A DNA stretch of 64,000 nt from Fomitopsis serialis. Taxonomy: Eukaryota > Basidiomycota > Agaricomycetes > Polyporales > Fomitopsidaceae. Shown one piece after another: positions 11,966 through 23,928 of the stretch. The position numbers and the translations under genes were made by a program. The notes beneath the pieces were generated by a model. The model saw only the letters and a program-made list of their open reading frames with translations. It searched no databases and was not told where the DNA came from. The stretch is taken from positions 1 to 64,000 of the forward strand of contig NW_025955045.1 of assembly GCF_022376445.1 (NCBI RefSeq), read 5' to 3'. Position 1 is the first letter of the stretch; the number at the start of each line of letters is the position of its first letter.

Positions 11966-12975
11966 TCGTACCTCAGGGATCATAACAGCATCCCGCAAAA
12001 CTGACTGGGAAAACATAAATAAAGCCAGAGAAGCTCAGCTGGAAGATCCAAGACCCCAGCACGCAGTACACAAAATCAAATTCATTCCAGACCCCCTCTT
12101 CTCGCTCATGGGGGTCAGACTGGTGTGCCTAACACAATGAATAGTGTACTGAGGAATCTGAGCATCTCACAAACTAAACCAGCAATGCTTGACAGAGACA
12201 GTAAGTAATCTCCAGCATGATCAAACACATCAAAGAGAACTGACTGGAAACACCCTCACCCACAGATATGGCTGTTGATCCGGCATACCGACATTATACA
12301 TAAGACACACAGTGTCTGACTTCATGTGGAAACTGATGCATGGTGCCCTGTGCTGCGGAAAACTCTGGGCAAAGATACCAGGATACGAAGACCGATCCAA
12401 ATGCCCTCACTGCAAAACAATGGAATCAATAGACCACATCCTCTCCAATTGTGGAGCGATAGGCCAAAACATTGTATGGAGCACAACCAAGAACTTTTGG
12501 AAAAGGAAAGACTTACCCTGGCCTGAGGAACTAACACTCCTGGATGTCCTGGGAGCAGGACTGAAGACCTGGACAAACCCCAACTCTACAACTCCCAGAC
12601 ACGGAGCCACAAGGTTATGGCACATCTTGATCCTGGAAGCAGCCTTCCTCATCTGGAAATTACGCTGCAAATGAGTAATCAGACATGGGGAAGACACAGA
12701 CTGGGAACACTCCGAGAAAGAAATCATGAACCAATGGAACTATGTATTAAACAAGAGACTACACAAGGAAATAACAATGACTCACCAACGGTTTGGCCAA
12801 TCCGCCATACCCCAGAATAAAGTGCTAAACACATGGGGCGGTGCACTACGTGACGAGACAGCCTTGCCACAAGGTTGGATACAATGGCCCCAGGTTTTAG
12901 TGGGTATTAGCCTATGCACCGACAACGTGCAAGGTAACGAGTCCCACACTGGTCGAGAAATTGACCATGCATAAA
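11966..12975 (+). pseudogene. LINE ORF2 C-terminus with zinc-binding tail
   Basis: Continuation of the LINE remnant. TDWENINKAREAQL (about 12002) matches the end of RNase H, and FSLMGVRLVCLTQ (about 12100) the segment after it. An intact piece at 12312-12674 carries the zinc-binding tail (CPHC...HILSNC) typical of the zf-RVT region at the end of LINE reverse transcriptases, with MWKLMHGAL before it. After a TGA at 12672-12674 the frame continues as NQWNYVLNKRLHKEITM and a closing TWGGALRDE...WIQWPQVLVGI block to about 12920. Several stops make it inactive. Its role was target-primed reverse transcription. The upstream RT and endonuclease are missing from the window. Confidence 0.75.
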
Positions 12976-13253
12976 CACATTTTCTCCCTGGATGCATCTG
13001 CGGGGGAACCCGCTAGCTGGCTGGGCACCCAGGCTAACCAATTGTTAGTTGCGGCCACCCACTTCAAGCCCTCCAAAAAAAAAATCCCCCCTTTAGAATT
13101 GAGTGGCCCCTTAGGTCGGGAGTGGGGAGAACGTCTGATCGACTGGGAGGGGTGTTGCGTGCAACACGCAACGTGCAACAGTCACACACATCATGCTGTG
13201 ACATCCATGTAAGTGCTCATCCCTCCTCGATGCCGTCGTAGCCACGGAGACTG

Positions 13254-13752
13254 TGTTGAACTTCCGACTTTCCAGTGTTATCTTATCTTATCAGTTACAT
13301 ACATATATGGACTTGTGTTCTGCGATGTAGTATTATATACATTCTTTTGACGGACTCTGTCTGGACTCATCTTGTGACTCGCTCCAGACCGATCTACACT
13401 GTTCCAGACTTATTCTGGATCATTCCACTCCCTTCCGGCATGTTCCATGACCTTCCAGTACATTCCTTGATCACATGGATGCTTATGCATATCCCTATCT
13501 CTGGAGTTAAGGCTTACTCATTTCCCTAAAACTCGGACTTAGTGATTACTGATCTGCTTACTGATGTAGCATGTGATCAGTCCCAGACATGTATAAATAC
13601 TGGGGTGATTCCCCCTAATGGATAACGATCTCTCTTCTCTTCTGCCTGCCTAGCATCAGAGACTTCCCTCTGAGATAGGTCTGTTCACTCCATCTACTAG
13701 TCCTTCACTTCCACTGGCTTTACAGCCCTTCTAAATCTCTTTCACTTCAACA
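13254..13752 (+). repeat. 5' LTR of copia-C (499 bp)
   Basis: Termini TGTTGAACTTCC at 13254 and CACTTCAACA at 13752. It contains TATAAATA near 13591. The first about 380 bp recur at 42094-42475 with only nine transitions. A primer binding site follows directly. Confidence 0.9.
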
Positions 13753-13770
13753 GGTTATGAGCCCCGTGCG
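13753..13770 (+). promoter_or_regulatory. primer binding site, initiator tRNA-Met anticodon arm
   Basis: GGTTATGAGCCC right after the LTR is the complement of the anticodon stem-loop of initiator tRNA-Met (GGGCTCATAACC), the half-tRNA priming used by Drosophila copia and several fungal copia elements. The same site follows the LTRs at 41735-41991 (minus strand) and 42476-42731. Confidence 0.8.
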
Positions 13771-14039
13771 TTGATCATTTATATCACCTGTACCTTTTGC
13801 GCAACCAAAGCCCAACTCTTGAAAGAGTGAGTTGGCATATTTTGTCCTTATTTGGACTACTGTTTAGCCGCTCTGTGACAAGTGCCCAAAGCCTTGTCCA
13901 AGCGCATTTCCAGGGTAGCTCGCAAGAGCAATTACGAAGTTTTTCCACTGTCTTGTCGTGAGAGATACGATGTAGGCAACACCAACACTAGTGCTGTTGC
14001 TGAGCGTCATCAGCGTGTGTATACGGTCATCTACCCATT

Positions 14040-14690
14040 GATCGCCAGATCGATATCATCCTCACTCCTACCCCACGCCCTCGCTGTCCCACCTATCGTC
14101 GGCCTGACACCTCTCATCCCCCGAAGGTGTCCTGTCGCAAGACCCTTGAGCAGCAGCTTGAGGAGCTCCAGTTGAAGGCAGACAACTCTACGGCACTCCT
14201 TGAAGCTCAACATGCGGAGTACGCTGCTACGCTTGCCGCTGAAACCGCTGCCAAAGAAGCTGCCAAGGCTTCCCTTATCGCACGCATCAAAGGTGTACCT
14301 CTTCCCCTTCCTACCACCGCCCTTAAGCTGTTTGACACTGACTTCAAGAAGAAGTCTCAGACGGAGAAGGCCGCCATCCTCACAAAGTGTCTCTTCGCCG
14401 TTCAGAAGTGCCTTCACCCTCTCTTCACCCACAAGCTGCGCAACACCGTTCGCTGGTCGCTCACTGACAACCTCAACACTTTTGGATGTCGGTTCAATTG
14501 GGTCTGTTCTCATTTTGAGACAGAGGGTCTTTTGTGGTTGCACAATGCGCTCAACGACGTCAAGCTTGTCTGCGAGCTGATTGGGAAGATCTCCTTCAAG
14601 GAGCTTAGAAGGAACCTTTCTAAGGTTACTAAGGAAGTTGGGGACTTGCACAAGGGCAATCACTTGGCTTGGGTAGACAAGTATTTGTAG
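14040..14690 (+). pseudogene. copia-C leader ORF, coiled-coil
   Basis: Open frame from about 14040 to a TAG at 14688-14690, without a clear ATG near its start. It has a basic Pro/Thr-rich beginning, then a strong Ala/Glu/Leu heptad region (LEQQLEELQLKADNST through ETAAKEAAKASL, about 14145-14290), then an ordered C-terminal half (LKLFDTDFKKKSQTEKAAIL, KLRNTVRWSLTDNL). It lies between the copia-C primer site and the gag ORF in the sense direction, so it is probably an element-encoded structural protein or the N-terminal part of Gag. I do not recognise the family. A spliced junction to the next ORF is possible: TTTTTCAG at about 14727-14734 looks like an acceptor. Confidence 0.45.
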
Positions 14691-14747
14691 TTGTGTCACA
14701 AATTTTATCTTTGTTCCTGGAATATTTTTCAGTGAAGCATCACAACT

Positions 14748-15560
14748 GTGGCAACATCTCAAGAGGAGACATTTGCAGAGACTCAGGTCTCTTCAGGCGA
14801 AGAGTCAGACGACTCATACAATTGTTCAAACCACTACCATCTATACGACTATGAGGAGGTTTGCGACACTCATTATAGAGACGACAATCAAACCTGGTGG
14901 AACTGTGACAACACTCATTGTCCAAACTGTTACCACACACCATCTGGTGATTTTCCTTGAGGCTTTAAAGCTGGTATCACTGTCGAAGCTTGGCAAGACA
15001 ATTTTCTATTTGCCAATGAATTTTTGGATTCACCTGCAAAACCTGAACATCTAATCTTGCTCCCTGAGTCGAGATCTCAAACACCTGAACCGGAGGAATT
15101 ACCCTTCGAGTTATTTACACCAGAACCTCCTTCTTCACCTGACACACAAGGCAAATTTATCCTCTTATCCGCTGCCATGGGTGACGTCAAGCCAGACAAT
15201 ATCCCTAAGTTCTCTTCAGTGTCCCAATACGCTGACTGGTCTGCCGCTATGCGCGGTTATTTAATATTCATAGAGGCCTGGCCCACTGTTGTTGCAACAG
15301 TAACTACTGACACAGAGTACAAGAAACAGAATGCCCGTGCTCAGGGTGTTCTATTTATGCGGACTGATCACTCAATGCATCATTTGCTCGAGGGATCTAG
15401 TGGTGAACTCAAGACCGCTAAGGAAATGTGGGCGGCCCTTAAATCAGCATTTGGTACACCCGACACGGCATTCGTCTGGAGTCTCTTCCAGTCGGTGATC
15501 AAGTCTCCGGAGATGTCTGATTCCAAACCTCTGCAGGACTTGCTGGGGAGAGGGCCATAG
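14748..15560 (+). pseudogene. copia-C gag, truncated, one in-frame stop
   Basis: One frame from ATG 14748 to 15560 with a single TGA at 14958-14960. The N-terminal 70 residues are acidic and unusually rich in Cys, His, Tyr and Trp (DNTHCPNCYH). The segment after residue 145 is a standard copia Gag helical domain: FSSVSQYADWSAAMRGYL, ARAQGVLFMRTDHSMHHLL, then TAKEMWAALKSAFGTPDTAF. It ends abruptly at 15560 where AT-rich repeat DNA begins, so zinc knuckle, protease and pol are missing here. A pol C-terminus and 3' LTR of the same family lie at 41992-42475. Gag would assemble the cytoplasmic virus-like particle; this copy cannot. Confidence 0.75.
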
Positions 15561-17990
15561 CTGGCAGTACGATCCCTTTGGTAGGATACATGTCAAATTA
15601 TGAACAACTTCATGCTGCCCACATCAGAAGTCATGCTTGGTAAGACTGCTAGTATATTGTCTATGCATAGAGTACTGACATATCTTCCACATTTTGCACT
15701 TCAGAGTAGCCTGCTAATTTATTAGGTTGTTGTAATATGAGGATCATAGCTTGCAATCATGAGGAACAGACATTATGGATCTGTTTCTTACTTGGTAAAT
15801 TGCCAAGTTGCTTATCAATATGATCTGAATACTAATGCGCAGTGTTACTGGTTTGTATTGATAGTAACATAGAGCAAATAGCTTGGGAATGTTGCAAAGA
15901 AGTAAGGAGAGCCTCTAGATCAACTAGAACTCAAGGAAGGGCAGTCTGGGGGGTTGACTACAGTAACCACTACTCAGTTGGGACTTGCTGTCAGTGCTGT
16001 TGTACAAGTATTAGCCCTTGATCAGAGAAATTCTGATACCAAAGGATGTCTTTCAGTAGACTGTTAACAGTACTTCCCCAAGTCCAACCAATTAACAGTG
16101 GAGGATGGAACCAATATACAGAGGAGAAGTATACCAGTAAGGAATTCTGAAAAAGGCCTGTCAAGAATTGATGTGTTATACAAGGAATACAACCAAAGAA
16201 TGTGCAGTTTGCTCTCACCATAAGTGAACAGTTACCAGACACTGACCAGTAGTACAAAGCCATACTAAGGTATGTTACTGGATTGGAGCTCAGCTCCTGA
16301 GTCAATAGTAATGGGCTCATGTAGTACAATGTGAAGCAATGTATCACCATAGTAAGTGACATCAAGACTGATAGAGTCATGGGCAGGATTGATCACTGAT
16401 GAATTGAAGGTACACTGGCATAAGAGTACAGAAGCAAGTGGTAGATGAGATAAATGTTTGGACTTGCTCATAGGGATGCTCCTTTTGTGCATTTATGCAC
16501 AGCCTTTTAGCTACATAAAATACTTCATAGAATCCTACAAAATAGTAGAAGACTCAGTACACCACTTTCCAAGGCCATTCAAGATGCACAATAAGCTCAC
16601 AGGCTCATTGTAAGGCAAGGGTAGATGAGCCAATAATTCTCACTGATCATCAAGGATGTGCTCTGTGATTCATGACACACCACTTGCATGTTGTCCTGAA
16701 ACACTAGCACAGCCTTATGAACACTAGTCACTCATAGATTGCCTGCCAGCTGGGATAATATATCAATAGATAACATAGTCTGAGCTAATAGAACCCCAGT
16801 AATATCTTTCAAAGCATCTGGTCACAAGGGGTCTAAGGAGAGCACTAGAAACTTAGTAATAGTCCAGTCAGAACATACACCAATAGGTGCCACAAATAAT
16901 AACAATGTGGGAACAAAAGATCACTGAAATCTGGTCAGAAAGCATTGTGAACCCCAAATGAAGTCCATTAAAAGGATCTACAATAAAGATAACAAAGCCC
17001 AGGAGTGATAACAATTCCTGCTGCCTACCCTATTCAAAGACCATATCTATGGAATTTCTTGTAGAAAAAGGGTTTTCAATGCCTTGTCCCTAACAACAGA
17101 CTGCATACTAAGACTTGCACATGGGCCTTTCCTGGGTATTCTAGTAATGCCTACTATCAATGGTCATGCTCTCTGATCATAAGTCCAAGGATTCTATATC
17201 TTCAGACATACTCCCAAGATAATCACCAGTGTCATTTTCTGGCTGACTGTTCATTATTTTGTGTGCACATACAATGTATGGTACTATATTTGGATTACGC
17301 ACTATATTTCTCATGTTGACATTCCTTGGGCATGGCAGATACCACCCAGGATCAACTGCCAAATGGTGTACTGGTAGGCACAGTGCCACAAATTTCCAAT
17401 GCTGTTCAAATATCACACATGTTCACACCTGGGTCTAAAGTGTTATATTTCCACTTTCCATATAACATGAAAGGACCCAACATGAGTAGCTGATATTTTA
17501 TCATCACATGTAAAAGGAAACAGCTGCAGCAAATGTGAGCACTCCCAAAGTCATATTATTGACTAGAGATCCATAAAAGGACAGCCATATATTGGCTCAG
17601 AAGTCCATTGTAATATGGCCTCTTCACTGTTGCTTAGTAAGCAATGCAAGTCTGCATTATTTCCATGGCAACCATGACTTCTTCTGAGCCCAATCAGGAA
17701 GAAATCACGGCATACACTGCAATATGAGTGATAGTAGACATTGCACAAACAGACACCACTGTCAATACATTTTTGCCCATATGAACAAGCCAAGAGCTGC
17801 CTATTCTATCTTCACATACCAAGGGCCATTGCATGAGAATAGGATGATGGTAGTGCATACAGACATTAGATATGCCCCAGGCAAAAATTATATGAGCAAT
17901 TAACAACCAAGCATAGCACCATCATACTGTATAATTGGCACTGCTTCATATTGATACAATCAGTCAAAGACATGCTTATACTGGACTGGG
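15561..17990. other. AT-rich DNA, no gene
   Basis: Abrupt loss of coding character at the end of copia-C gag. I see no ORF with protein features and no RNA gene. It is probably repeat-derived, like the block that follows. Confidence 0.5.
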
Positions 17991-19566
17991 ACAATAGAGC
18001 GGCAGACATCAGGCTGTGAACTCTGCATTAGCACATCTGAGATGTACTGTCATGCATTGGCCTACAACATTCAGCACAATATAATGTCATGGGATCATCT
18101 GATTTTATCTCATTTCCTACCATTTATCTAGCATTGCAGAGACCATCAAAGCATTTGATCACCTATGTGTGGTGTCCCTACTTTATGACATTGCTAGCCT
18201 ATAGACTTTCTAGCAACAGTAGTAGATGCACAACACAACTTGTACAATGTCTTTCTATCACTTTCTAGGATCAGTACAGTGTCATAAAGCTCTGTGAACC
18301 CATAATATTGATAGCTATGCCATTCACATGTGAGACAGAGCCAATATTATGAACATACTCAGCATTAACTGTGGCCTTTGTGCCACAGGTGTTCTTCATT
18401 TTCTGCATATGCCATTGCCTGCCAAAGGGTTTAGACATGAGCCAATCAATACTTATAGCAAGCAGTACAAGGTGAGTGGAATCATACAGAATATTCCCTT
18501 GTTTTATCCGCATTTTCTGAGCCCAGACACAGCAGATAACTCGGACTTTCCATTTTGAGAAGGTCAGGTACCACATATGGCAGGTTTCATTCAGGTCTCA
18601 TATAGCCACACAATCCATAGGCAGTTGGCAAGCATCACAGGAAACACAAAGTGAAAGAACCAGTGTGTACAGAGGAATATGTATTTTATTTTGCTTTGTG
18701 AATGGTGGGTGCCATGTTTATATGAGTCCATGGGAAGGCATACTATGTACAGCCTCTCTGACATCATATACATGACTGGGAATATTCCCAATTGTTTTTG
18801 ATTTTTTGGGAGACCATAGCACAGCAAATACATTGTCACTAATGAGCTTGTGGCTTGCATTCAAACTCAGCCCAATAGCCTGCCTTTGCAGGGCCTATTG
18901 AAGAGTTGAACTGAACAGAATAGCCTAGGATCCTGTCTGGAGCTGCCAGTCCCTGAGAATTCCAGGTGATAATGGTGCTTACAAGATGGACCAAGACTCA
19001 TTGAAAGAGTGGCTTGTATCAGGCTATGCATGGGAAACTCTGCATTATTATGTTTTCTGCCATATGGCCTCAACAGTCAACCCAATACAAATCCATAGTA
19101 CTATCTAATTTTTCTCTTATTTTCCTGCTATTTATCCAGTCCTGCAGAGGCCATGCATGGCCAACTTCCCAAATGGGCAGGGGACTAACCATATATGGCA
19201 GTTTTGTATGTTTGATATCCTCCACCTCACATAGCCCATACATGTGGAACTGTCTTGTACAAGCATCATACACACACCAACATTTGCTTATATCCCCAGT
19301 ATCACTTGCCAAGGTCAGTACTCTGTGAAAAACAACAAGAACACCTAATCTGGGCACCCTTGTCAGTACTCAAGGGGCATTCCATGGAGAAGCAATATTT
19401 TGGGATTTTTCTGCATTTAATGGGGTTTTAGTAAGAGCTCAGTTAGTGTGGCTTGAAGCCATCAAAAAACTCGGCATGAAGAGCTGAGACTGAAAGATTA
19501 CTTTAAAAGGGAACATTTGTCACCATTTCAGCCAATGGGAGTGCTCCAAAATCCCCTTTGAGTGAC

Positions 19567-19610
19567 CGGAGTCGTCAACAGGCCGGAATTCCGGCCTGTC
19601 GACGACTCCG
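19567..19610. repeat. 44-bp near-perfect palindrome in repeat E
   Basis: Arms CGGAGTCGTCAACAGGCCGG and its complement meet at AATT with one mismatch in 22 bp. It is followed by CGCTTCGGCAATGGGCGC and then the small palindrome CGCTTAGTAAGCG. Strikingly GC-rich in AT-rich surroundings. Confidence 0.95.
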
Positions 19611-20699
19611 CTTCGGCAATGGGCGCTTAATCGAGCGCTTAGTAAGCGATGTAAGTGCACACTGTTACTGCAGCACAATTCACTTGTTTTGGGGTCAAGA
19701 AAATGCAGATTAATCAGATAATATTCCAGGATATATGTGGAGCATACCTGAGCATATTTACAAGTGGAGAAGATTCCCTATATAGTCATTCCAGTGCTGA
19801 GACATCAAAACATGCATGTTATTACCATTTTTCCCCACCAATAGCTGTGCTGTGCAACTTCCAGACACATCCATGCATTGTAAACTATGCACATATCTAT
19901 ACAGGTCATAGGCAATGTGTTTCAGAGACAACAAGCCATTCATATCTGCACAGTCACTTGTGATTCTCTAAATGTTGTCCTTTGTTCTTCATTCCTCCAA
20001 TGTATGATTAACCCTTGAAATGATGGGCTATCAAATGAGTTTATCATCTCTATAACCTCTATAAGAGTTGATTAGATTTCAGTCAGTGTATCCCAGTCAA
20101 ATGCCACACAGTCATGCATGTGTTTCTCTGTTTCCTGAATTTCAACCAACTGGGCAAGTCATACTAGTGATATATTGTGGGGGCCTCCATACAAGATGAA
20201 TTGCCTTCATATACAAGGCAATACAGATGAGTCTGATTACACATAATATTCCCTGATTTTATCTGCATTTTGTGAGCCCAGACTGAGCAGGTTAAGCAAA
20301 ATTACCATTTTTGGAAGGTCAGCTACCCTATTTAGCAGGTTTGAGATGTCAGAGAATCTGTGGGCAGCATATAGGCTTCAAAAGAGAGACTATTGAGGTG
20401 AAAAGGGATGCACTCATGTGCACAGAGGCATTTGCATGTTTTTTTGTTTTGTGAATTGTGCCATGACCAGTGAAGGTAATGGGCAAGTCACAGCAGCTAT
20501 AGACTCTATGACATCATACCTATCACAGAGATTATTTTGGGAATTTTCCGCATTTTAGTGGGGCCACAGTACAGCAGGTACAGTGCCACTAAGGAGCCTG
20601 TGGCTGAGATTCAAACTCAGCTCAAAACCTCGCCAGCCTGCCTGATTAGGGCAGAAAAGGGCTTGTTGCACCAATCAGAGCAGCTCGACATCCCTCTCG

Positions 20700-20756
20700 T
20701 GCCGTTCGGAGGTGCAACCGTGCCAAATTTCCGCACGGATGCACCTCCGAACGGCA
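20700..20756. repeat. 57-nt hairpin of unrelated sequence at the same site in the next unit
   Basis: A 17-bp arm TGCCGTTCGGAGGTGCA, one A/A mismatch, six more pairs (CCGTGC), a 9-nt loop, then the complement. It occupies the same place relative to CGCTTAGTAAGCGATGTAAG as the 19567 palindrome but shares no stem sequence with it. Confidence 0.95.
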
Positions 20757-21479
20757 TCTGGGCGCTTGATGGGCGCTTAGTAAGCGATGTAAGTGCCGAC
20801 TGTTACTGTGCTTAAGAGAGCTTGTTTAGACTCAGAAAAAAGCGGAAAATTGAGACAATATTCAAAATGATCCAGGCAATGTGAATGAAGCTGTATATGG
20901 CATGGGTTTACGTCAGATAAGATAGCATTCTCAATAACCTGGTAAGATGGTTGCTGTGGCCCCAGTGAGCTTATAAAAGCCTGCTACTTCACTTTTGGAA
21001 CTGCTCATGTACTGGACAACCCTATAAGATGGTAGTGTAAGTACACATTCAGGTATGTATCCCTAGATTGTGTCTGTGAGCAAGACAAAGCCAGTAGTGG
21101 ATGCATAATTACCATATGGAGTATGTCACATTCCCAAAGAGGAATCATACACAAACAGGGGCATGTAGGGCTCAGAGAAATGCAGAAAATCTATGAAATA
21201 TACAGACACATCAAAGACAAGTATATGATTGCCTTGAGCTGCAATGGTTACCATTACATTGTATGCAAGGGCCATAATATGGCAAAAGATGCTCAGATTA
21301 CCCATTAAAGTCCTTGTTACCTGTATTATTGAAGCTACTGAGTAGTCCACAGTGTCTGAACTAGACATATACATTGCAGTGTACATATAGACCATATTTG
21401 AGTCATGAACAGGCAGATTGAATCTGCAGAGGCACATGTGCATTTTTTTGCTTTGCATTTCCTGGGTTAGCCAGCCACT

Positions 21480-21700
21480 GTATACACTCAATAGAATTTC
21501 TGTATACTCTCTGAATGAAGGGCTATCAGATGAGCATACTATGTATACTATGATTTGTTACTGGCTGAGGCTATATAGGCCCTACAGTGTGTGAGCGCTT
21601 GGAGCAATGGCCCACCAAACTGCCAGTCACATGATATGTTTACCAGTTTACTTATTGGGGGAACTGCTAAGGCATTTCCAGATCCTTTGCGCGCTACTCC
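21480..21700 (+). repeat. repeat F, inverted partner near 61150-61480
   Basis: GTATACTCTCTGAATGAAGG, TGTGAGCGCT, CTGCCAGTCACATGA and the following ATTGGG block recur in the same order, inverted, at 61480 down to about 61300. It leads straight into the CACTA pseudogene, so it may be the outer end of that element family. Confidence 0.7.
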
Positions 21701-23795
21701 GCTGAAGTGTTTGCGCAAACACGACAACAACAACAGTGGCCTGCAATCTATGCAGCATGAACAGATTCCGGCACAGGCAGGTGGCACAGCAGCACCTGCA
21801 TCCGAGTCGGACAGGGTTCCCACGGATGAGGCGAGGGACATCCCAGATCCGGTTGCAGAGGGTGTCTCTGTACCGGGACAGCTCTCGAAGGAGGAGATGG
21901 CCGGGAACTCTGTGGATGTAGAACCAGAGGTATGTCACTGGTTGTATATGTTTTGAACATACTAACTCGTGTATCATTTCTAGGACACTTCTGTTGTGCC
22001 AAACGCAGATCAGCGCGCGGACCCGCAGTCAGCAGAGGAGCCCCCCGAAGGTGGTCCGCCGGTGCAGGCGGCAGCCAATGGCGGTCCAAGTGGTCAGGCA
22101 GGCGAACCTGGCCAAGACCAGCCTGTACACCAGCCACCTGTAGGGGACGCCATGCCGTCATCATACATACCAGCAGTTGACACAGCCCTCAAATTCATCC
22201 ATAAACTCTGGTTGAATCCTTGTCTCGCAGACGAGAGGCTTGACGCAGACAACATCTCACAGTTGCAAAATCCCATAACCGAGAGTCCTGACCTCAGTCC
22301 CGACAAACAACTGTCCATCAAGCTATATCTTGCAGACACCGATGGATCCGAGAAGATCTACGATGGCATACACGACGTGATCCTCGAGCGCTTCGCCGAG
22401 TGCGACGTCCTCTCTCACCACCTTGTCAAGAAGAAGGTCGCTGAGCTCTCGGGGGTTGTTGTGATCCTCGAGGACATGTGCATCAACAGTTGTCTTGCAT
22501 ACACTGAGACGTGCCCTTACTGCAGCGAGCCCTGCTACGATCCCGCACTTCTCGCTTCAACTGGCAAGAAGAAGGCGCGACAGCAGTTCAGTACGTTTCC
22601 TATCGGCCCTCAAATTCAGGTGCACTTTCGATCCCCTGAGGGTGCAGAGAACATGGCATATCACAGGAATGTCATGGACAACATCTTTGTGGAGCTGCGC
22701 TAGATGGGCAAATTGGACATCATTGAGGATATACCTTACGGGTCGGACTTCTGGGATGCCTACCAGTGTGGCGATATCAAACCGGATGATGTGTGCCTCA
22801 TCTTCTCTATGGATGGGGCCCAGCTCTACGAGCACAAGGCATCAAATTGTTGGATCTATATATGGATCCTGGTTGATGTCTTCCCTGACCTACGCTTCAA
22901 AAAGAAGCAGCTCTTCCAAGGCGCAATCGTGCCTGGCCCGCTGAAGCCCAAAAACTCCGACTTGTATCTCTATACTGGTCTCCATCATGCTGCTGCCTTG
23001 CAGAATGAAGGGCTGGTCATCTGGGATGCAGCACGGCGTGTCACATTTTGATTGCGTCCCCGTATCATCCTCGCTGAAGCGGATGCAGTTGGGGCACCTG
23101 AACTGACAGGCTATGTAGGACACCATGGAAAGAGAGGATGTCGCCTGTGATGTGATTGTACTGGATGCAGGAAACCTGGTGGATCACACTACTACTCTGT
23201 CTGCGCGAAGCCCGACAATTATGATGAGTCTGGATGTGATCATCCTGACTACGATCCCTCAGACGTACTCGAAGCATCGCCCATTGATTATGAACACAAT
23301 GTCCTTTGCGTACAGGCATCTTTCTCAGCTACCGACTACCGGGTGCAGCGACTTGATACAGGGATCTCAAAGCCAAGTATCTTCTCTGGCCTGGTGCGTG
23401 GTTGCACACTCCCTATCCTGTGTCTTTTCCCAGGTGATATCATGCATCTAACTGGGCTGAATATCACCGGCCTCATGCAAAAACTACTCCGGGGCACGAT
23501 CAACTGCGACGCGGGTAACAGCGATAACAAGGTGTCATGGGGCTGGGTATGTCTCATTGGAGATGTGTGGCAGCACCATGAAAAGCAGGTTGCAGTGGTG
23601 AGGGTATATCTTCCAGGGTCCTTCGACCGCCCGCCACGCAATCCAGCCGAGAAGATCTCGAGTGGTTACAAGTGCTGGGAGTTCCTGCATTGGATGTACG
23701 GACTCGGTCCAGCACTTCTGCATGGGATAATGCCGACAGAATACTGGGAGAACTTCTGCAAACTTGTCGCTGGTGTTCGGATTATACTTCAGTAG
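21591..23795 (+). pseudogene. CACTA (tnp2-type) transposase, decayed and 3'-truncated
   Basis: Transposase of the CMC/CACTA superfamily in the form common in Agaricomycetes. A canonical intron (21930-21984, GTATGT...ACTAAC...CTAG) joins an acidic N-terminus to the main body. Next come a Cys-rich patch TCPYCSEPCYDPALL (about 22514), FSTFPIGPQIQ, and the first catalytic Asp in FSMDGAQLYEHKASNCWIY (about 22805). GLHHAAALQNEGL and GYVGHHGKRGCR, then PDYDPSD, follow. The later part has DTGISKPSIFSGLVRG (about 23354), the likely second Asp in FPGDIMHLTGLNITGL, and SFDRPPRNPAEKISSGYK (about 23622). A TAG at 22701-22703, a TGA at 23049-23051 and at least one frameshift disable it. It ends at LVAGVRIILQ, before the third acidic residue, where a small inverted-repeat element starts. 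Confidence 0.85.
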
Positions 23796-23907
23796 TGCAT
23801 TGCATGGGTATGGATAACCCATGTGGGTCATGGGTATGGATATGCATGGGTATGGGTATGGGTAGCCAAAATCTGACCCATGAACCCATGTGACCCATGG
23901 ACTACTG
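23790..23907. repeat. 118-bp inverted-repeat element rich in CATGGGTATGG
   Basis: It begins CAGTAGTGCATTGCATGGGT and ends ACCCATGGACTACTG, so the outer arms pair (CAGTAGT/ACTACTG plus CATGGGT/ACCCATG). Inside are five to six copies of CATGGGTATGG-like units on one side and their complements on the other. It is MITE-like, but I see no target duplication. Confidence 0.65.
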
Positions 23908-23928
23908 CAGTGCTAATCCTGCAGTAGA

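Larger units (their letters stand above)
18000..21480 (+). repeat. repeat family E, diverged tandem units with GC hairpins
   Basis: At least two diverged units follow one another (about 19000-20000 and 20200-21000), with a partial relative at 18060-18900. Recognition blocks recur in order: a CATGTTATTA...CCAGACACA stretch, TGAGCCCAGACTGAGCAG, GACATCATACCTATCA, a GGATTTT...GTAAGAGCTCAGTTAGTGTGG block, a GC-rich hairpin, then CGCTTAGTAAGCGATGTAAG. The same blocks occur inverted at 61500-64000. No coding capacity is evident. It may be a non-autonomous transposon or a satellite-like array; the unit ends are not defined. Confidence 0.65.

Noticed and set aside
19567..19610. Helitron 3' end hairpin
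   Set aside because: No CTRR end with the expected short spacing after the hairpin, and no Rep/helicase remnant; the hairpin lies inside the repeat, not at an edge.
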